A stretch of DNA of 64,000 nt. It comes from Pantoea sp. Ep11b. GTDB taxonomy: Bacteria; Pseudomonadota; Gammaproteobacteria; Enterobacterales; Enterobacteriaceae. Each line of letters starts with the position of its first letter. Position 1 is the first letter of the stretch. A program made the translations under genes and the position numbers. Where the stretch lies: contig NZ_CP160631.1 of the NCBI RefSeq assembly GCF_040783975.1, positions 1,674,001 to 1,738,000 on the forward strand, written 5' to 3'. The notes beneath the pieces were generated by a model. The model did no database searches. It had not been told where the DNA came from and saw only the letters and a list, made by a program, of their open reading frames with translations. Positions 61,544 to 64,000 of this stretch are shown one piece after another.

Positions 61544-63460
61544 ATGTCATTAATCAGTATCCACGGTGCCTATCTCTCTTTCAGCGATGCACCGCTGTTA
61601 GATAATACCGAACTGCATATCGAAGAGAACGAGCGCGTCTGTCTGGTGGGCCGCAACGGTGCGGGCAAATCCACGCTGATGAAAATCATCAATGGCGAAC
61701 AGCCGCTGGATGATGGTCGCATTATCTATGAAACCGATCTGGTGGTGGCGCGTCTGCAGCAGGATCCGCCGCGCAATATTACCGGTTCCGTCTATGACTT
61801 CGTGGCCGAGGGCGTGGAAGAGCAGGCCGAGCATCTGAAAGCCTATCACGCCATCTCCCATGTGGTGATGGAGGATCCCAGCGATAAGAACCTCAATGAG
61901 ATGGCGCGCCTGCAGAGCATCCTTGACCATCAGAACCTGTGGCAGCTGGAGAGTCGCATCAATGATGTGCTGGAGCAGATTGGCCTGAAGCCTGATACCG
62001 AGCTCTCCTCGCTCTCGGGTGGCTGGCTGCGTAAAGCGGCGCTGGGCCGGGCGCTGGTGAGCAACCCGCGCGTCCTGATGCTTGATGAACCGACCAACCA
62101 CCTGGATATCGAAACCATCGACTGGCTGGAGACGTTCCTTAAGAACTTCAGCGGCAGCATCGTCTTTATTTCGCATGACCGTTCATTCATTCGCAATATG
62201 GCAACGCGCATCGTCGATCTCGACCGAGGCAAGCTGGTCTCCTGGCCAGGGAATTACGATCTCTACCTGGAAGGTAAAGAGGAAGCGCTGCGCGTTGAAG
62301 AGATGCAGAATGCGGAGTTTGACCGCAAACTGGCGCAGGAAGAGGTCTGGATCCGTCAGGGCATCAAAGCGCGTCGTACCCGTAATGAGGGCCGTGTGCG
62401 TGCGCTGAAAGCGCTGCGTCGCGAGCACTCAGAACGCCGCGAAGTGATGGGCAAAGCCAACATGCAGGTGGGTGAAGCCTCCCGCTCCGGTAAGATCGTC
62501 TTTGAGCTGGAAAATGTCGGCTACGCGGTGGACGGCAAAACGCTGGTAAAAGATTTCTCTGCGCAGGTGCTGCGTGGCGACAAGATTGCGCTGATCGGTC
62601 CCAACGGCTGCGGTAAAACCACGCTGCTGCGGCTGATGCTGCAGCAGCTGAAAGCCGATCATGGACGTGTGCACTCCGGCACCAGGCTGGAAGTGGCTTA
62701 CTTCGACCAGCATCGCGCCGAGCTGGACCCGGATCGCACCGTGATGGATAACCTGGCAGAAGGCAAGCAGGAGGTGATGGTCAACGGTAAACCGCGGCAT
62801 GTGCTGGGCTATCTGCAGGACTTCCTGTTCCATCCCAAGCGTGCCATGACGCCGGTGCGTGCCCTTTCAGGCGGTGAACGTAACCGCCTGCTGCTGGCGC
62901 GCCTGTTCCTGCGTCCCAGCAACCTGATGATTCTGGATGAACCGACCAACGACCTCGACGTTGAAACGCTGGAGCTGCTGGAAGAGCTGATCGCCGGCTA
63001 TCAGGGCACCGTATTACTGGTCAGCCACGACCGTCAGTTTGTCGACAACACGGTCACTGAGTGCTGGATTTTTGAAGGCAACGGTGAGATTGGTACCTTC
63101 GTCGGCGGCTATCACGATGCCCAGCAGCAGCGCGCGGCCTACCGACAGCACCGCGCTGCGGCACCGGCAAAAGCCGCCACGCCTTCCGCTAAGCCTGCTG
63201 CGGAAAAAAACGATGTTAAGCGTAGCGTGAATAAACTCAGCTACAATCTGACGCGTGAGCTGGAGCAGTTGCCGCAAAAACTGGAGCAGCTGGAAGCCCG
63301 CATCGGTGAGTTGCAGACGAAGATGAGTCATCCGGACTTCTTCAGTCAGGCACACGACCAGACACAACCGGTGCTGGATGAGCTGGCTCAGACCGAGCAG
63401 GAGCTGGAAACCGCTTTTGCGCGCTGGGAAGAGCTTGAATCGCTGAAAAATGGCGCGTAA
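61544..63460 (+). CDS. uup: ABC-F ATPase Uup
   Basis: Soluble ABC-F protein with two nucleotide-binding domains; in E. coli it affects transposon precise excision and acts on ribosomes and branched DNA. The 638 residues (E. coli 635) show Walker A GRNGAGKST (about 36) and GPNGCGKTT (about 352), signatures LSGGWLRKAALGRAL and LSGGERNRLLLARLF, Walker B LMLDEPTNHLD and MILDEPTNDLD, and the inter-domain P-site tRNA-interaction linker (about 230-310). The C-terminal coiled coil (about 560-638) binds DNA. pqiA starts 14 bases later. Confidence 0.97.
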   Translation: MSLISIHGAYLSFSDAPLLDNTELHIEENERVCLVGRNGAGKSTLMKIINGEQPLDDGRIIYETDLVVARLQQDPPRNITGSVYDFVAEGVEEQAEHLKAYHAISHVVMEDPSDKNLNEMARLQSILDHQNLWQLESRINDVLEQIGLKPDTELSSLSGGWLRKAALGRALVSNPRVLMLDEPTNHLDIETIDWLETFLKNFSGSIVFISHDRSFIRNMATRIVDLDRGKLVSWPGNYDLYLEGKEEALRVEEMQNAEFDRKLAQEEVWIRQGIKARRTRNEGRVRALKALRREHSERREVMGKANMQVGEASRSGKIVFELENVGYAVDGKTLVKDFSAQVLRGDKIALIGPNGCGKTTLLRLMLQQLKADHGRVHSGTRLEVAYFDQHRAELDPDRTVMDNLAEGKQEVMVNGKPRHVLGYLQDFLFHPKRAMTPVRALSGGERNRLLLARLFLRPSNLMILDEPTNDLDVETLELLEELIAGYQGTVLLVSHDRQFVDNTVTECWIFEGNGEIGTFVGGYHDAQQQRAAYRQHRAAAPAKAATPSAKPAAEKNDVKRSVNKLSYNLTRELEQLPQKLEQLEARIGELQTKMSHPDFFSQAHDQTQPVLDELAQTEQELETAFARWEELESLKNGA

Positions 63461-63474
63461 GGCGGGGTGATCGG

Positions 63475-64000
63475 ATGTGTTCAGCAGTGAAAAGTAACGC
63501 GTGGATGCTCTGTCCACAATGCGATTTAATGATTAAGCTGCCGGATATTCCCGTCGGCAGCCGAGCCTCATGCCCGCGCTGCCACACCACGCTGACGGCC
63601 AACTGGCACGAACCGCGTAAACGGCCAACGGGGTATGCGCTGGCAGCCCTCTTTATGCTGCTGCTGGCCAATCTGTTTCCTTTCGTCTCCATGAAAGTGG
63701 CCGGGCTGACCAGCCAGATTACGCTGGCTCAGATCCCGAAAGTGATGGTATCTGAGGATTACAGCAGCCTGGCGACGTTGTTCCTGCTGTTTGTACAGGC
63801 GGTCCCGGCCTTCTGCATGATCACCATTCTGCTGCTGGTCAATTCGATCCCTTTGCCTGTCTCACTCAGAGTCGGCCTGGCCCGCATTCTGTTCTGGCTC
63901 CGAAACTGGGGCATGGCAGAAATCTTTATGGCTGGCGTACTGGTCAGTTTCGTTAAGCTGATGGCCTATGGCGAGATCGGCCTTGAGACCAGTTTCTGGC
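63475..64000 (+). CDS. pqiA: Intermembrane transport protein PqiA (3' end outside window)
   Basis: Inner-membrane partner of the PqiB MCE protein in lipid transport between membranes; paraquat-inducible in E. coli. The frame opens at ATG 63475 (GATCGG upstream) and runs off the window after 175 codons of about 417. Visible are a zinc-ribbon-like pair CPQC (residues about 13-16) and CPRC (about 36-39), then hydrophobic helices (ALAALFMLLLANLFPF and LFLLFVQAVPAFCMITILLLV) and the conserved GMAEIFMAGVLVSFVKLMAYG. In E. coli uup-pqiABC is the same order, so pqiB should follow. Confidence 0.93.
   Translation, partial: MCSAVKSNAWMLCPQCDLMIKLPDIPVGSRASCPRCHTTLTANWHEPRKRPTGYALAALFMLLLANLFPFVSMKVAGLTSQITLAQIPKVMVSEDYSSLATLFLLFVQAVPAFCMITILLLVNSIPLPVSLRVGLARILFWLRNWGMAEIFMAGVLVSFVKLMAYGEIGLETSFW

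Overview
The window is ordinary, densely coded chromosome of an enterobacterium. Gene order from ftsK to pqiA follows the E. coli K-12 20-22 minute region almost gene for gene, and most products can be matched over their full length to the E. coli protein. Blocks that E. coli carries here are missing (dmsABC, ycaP, ycaL, the elf fimbrial operon). A glycosyltransferase plus polysaccharide flippase pair sits between ssuE and pyrD, downstream of a good RcsAB box. This points to Erwiniaceae, most likely Pantoea or a close relative. The genus is inferred from gene content; no rRNA or tRNA gene lies in the window to confirm it.

Layout: (1) 1-6.8 kb: the 3' part of ftsK (chromosome translocase), lolA, rarA and serS. 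(2) 7-14.5 kb: transporter ycaD, then the anaerobic formate block focA-pflB-pflA with a recognisable FNR-dependent promoter, then ycaO. (3) 14.8-20.4 kb: serC-aroA, cmk-rpsA, ihfB. (4) 20.5-27.8 kb: comEC, then envelope genes msbA-lpxK, ycaQ, ycaR-kdsB (lipid A export, lipid A kinase, Kdo activation). (5) 27.9-41.6 kb: ycbJ, elyC, the tightly overlapping cmoM-mukF-mukE-mukB condensin operon, peptidoglycan genes ldtD and mepK, ycbL, aspC. (6) 41.8-48.9 kb: an OmpF-type porin, asnS, pncB and pepN. (7) 48.9-53.2 kb: ssuEADCB, a complete sulfonate-sulfur uptake and desulfonation operon on the minus strand. (8) 53.2-56.4 kb: the accessory part, a 745-bp AT-rich intergenic region followed by the GT2 glycosyltransferase and the Wzx-like flippase. 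(9) 56.5-64 kb: pyrD, zapC, ycbX, rlmL, uup and the 5' part of pqiA.

Much of the window concerns the cell envelope and chromosome handling: FtsK, MukBEF, IHF, ZapC, LolA, MsbA, LpxK, KdsB, LdtD, MepK, ElyC and the porin. The metabolic blocks (formate, sulfonates, serine/aromatics, NAD, pyrimidines) are standard. I found no CRISPR array, insertion sequence, prophage, toxin-antitoxin module or defence island. The most interesting observation is the small polysaccharide locus with an RcsAB box about 0.58 kb upstream, which suggests part of an Rcs-controlled exopolysaccharide pathway placed away from the main gene cluster. Further points are three perfect palindromes overlapping promoters (cmk, ycaR-kdsB, pyrD), a porin lacking the usual glutamate of the constriction loop, and a one-sided strand distribution of KOPS-like octamers.
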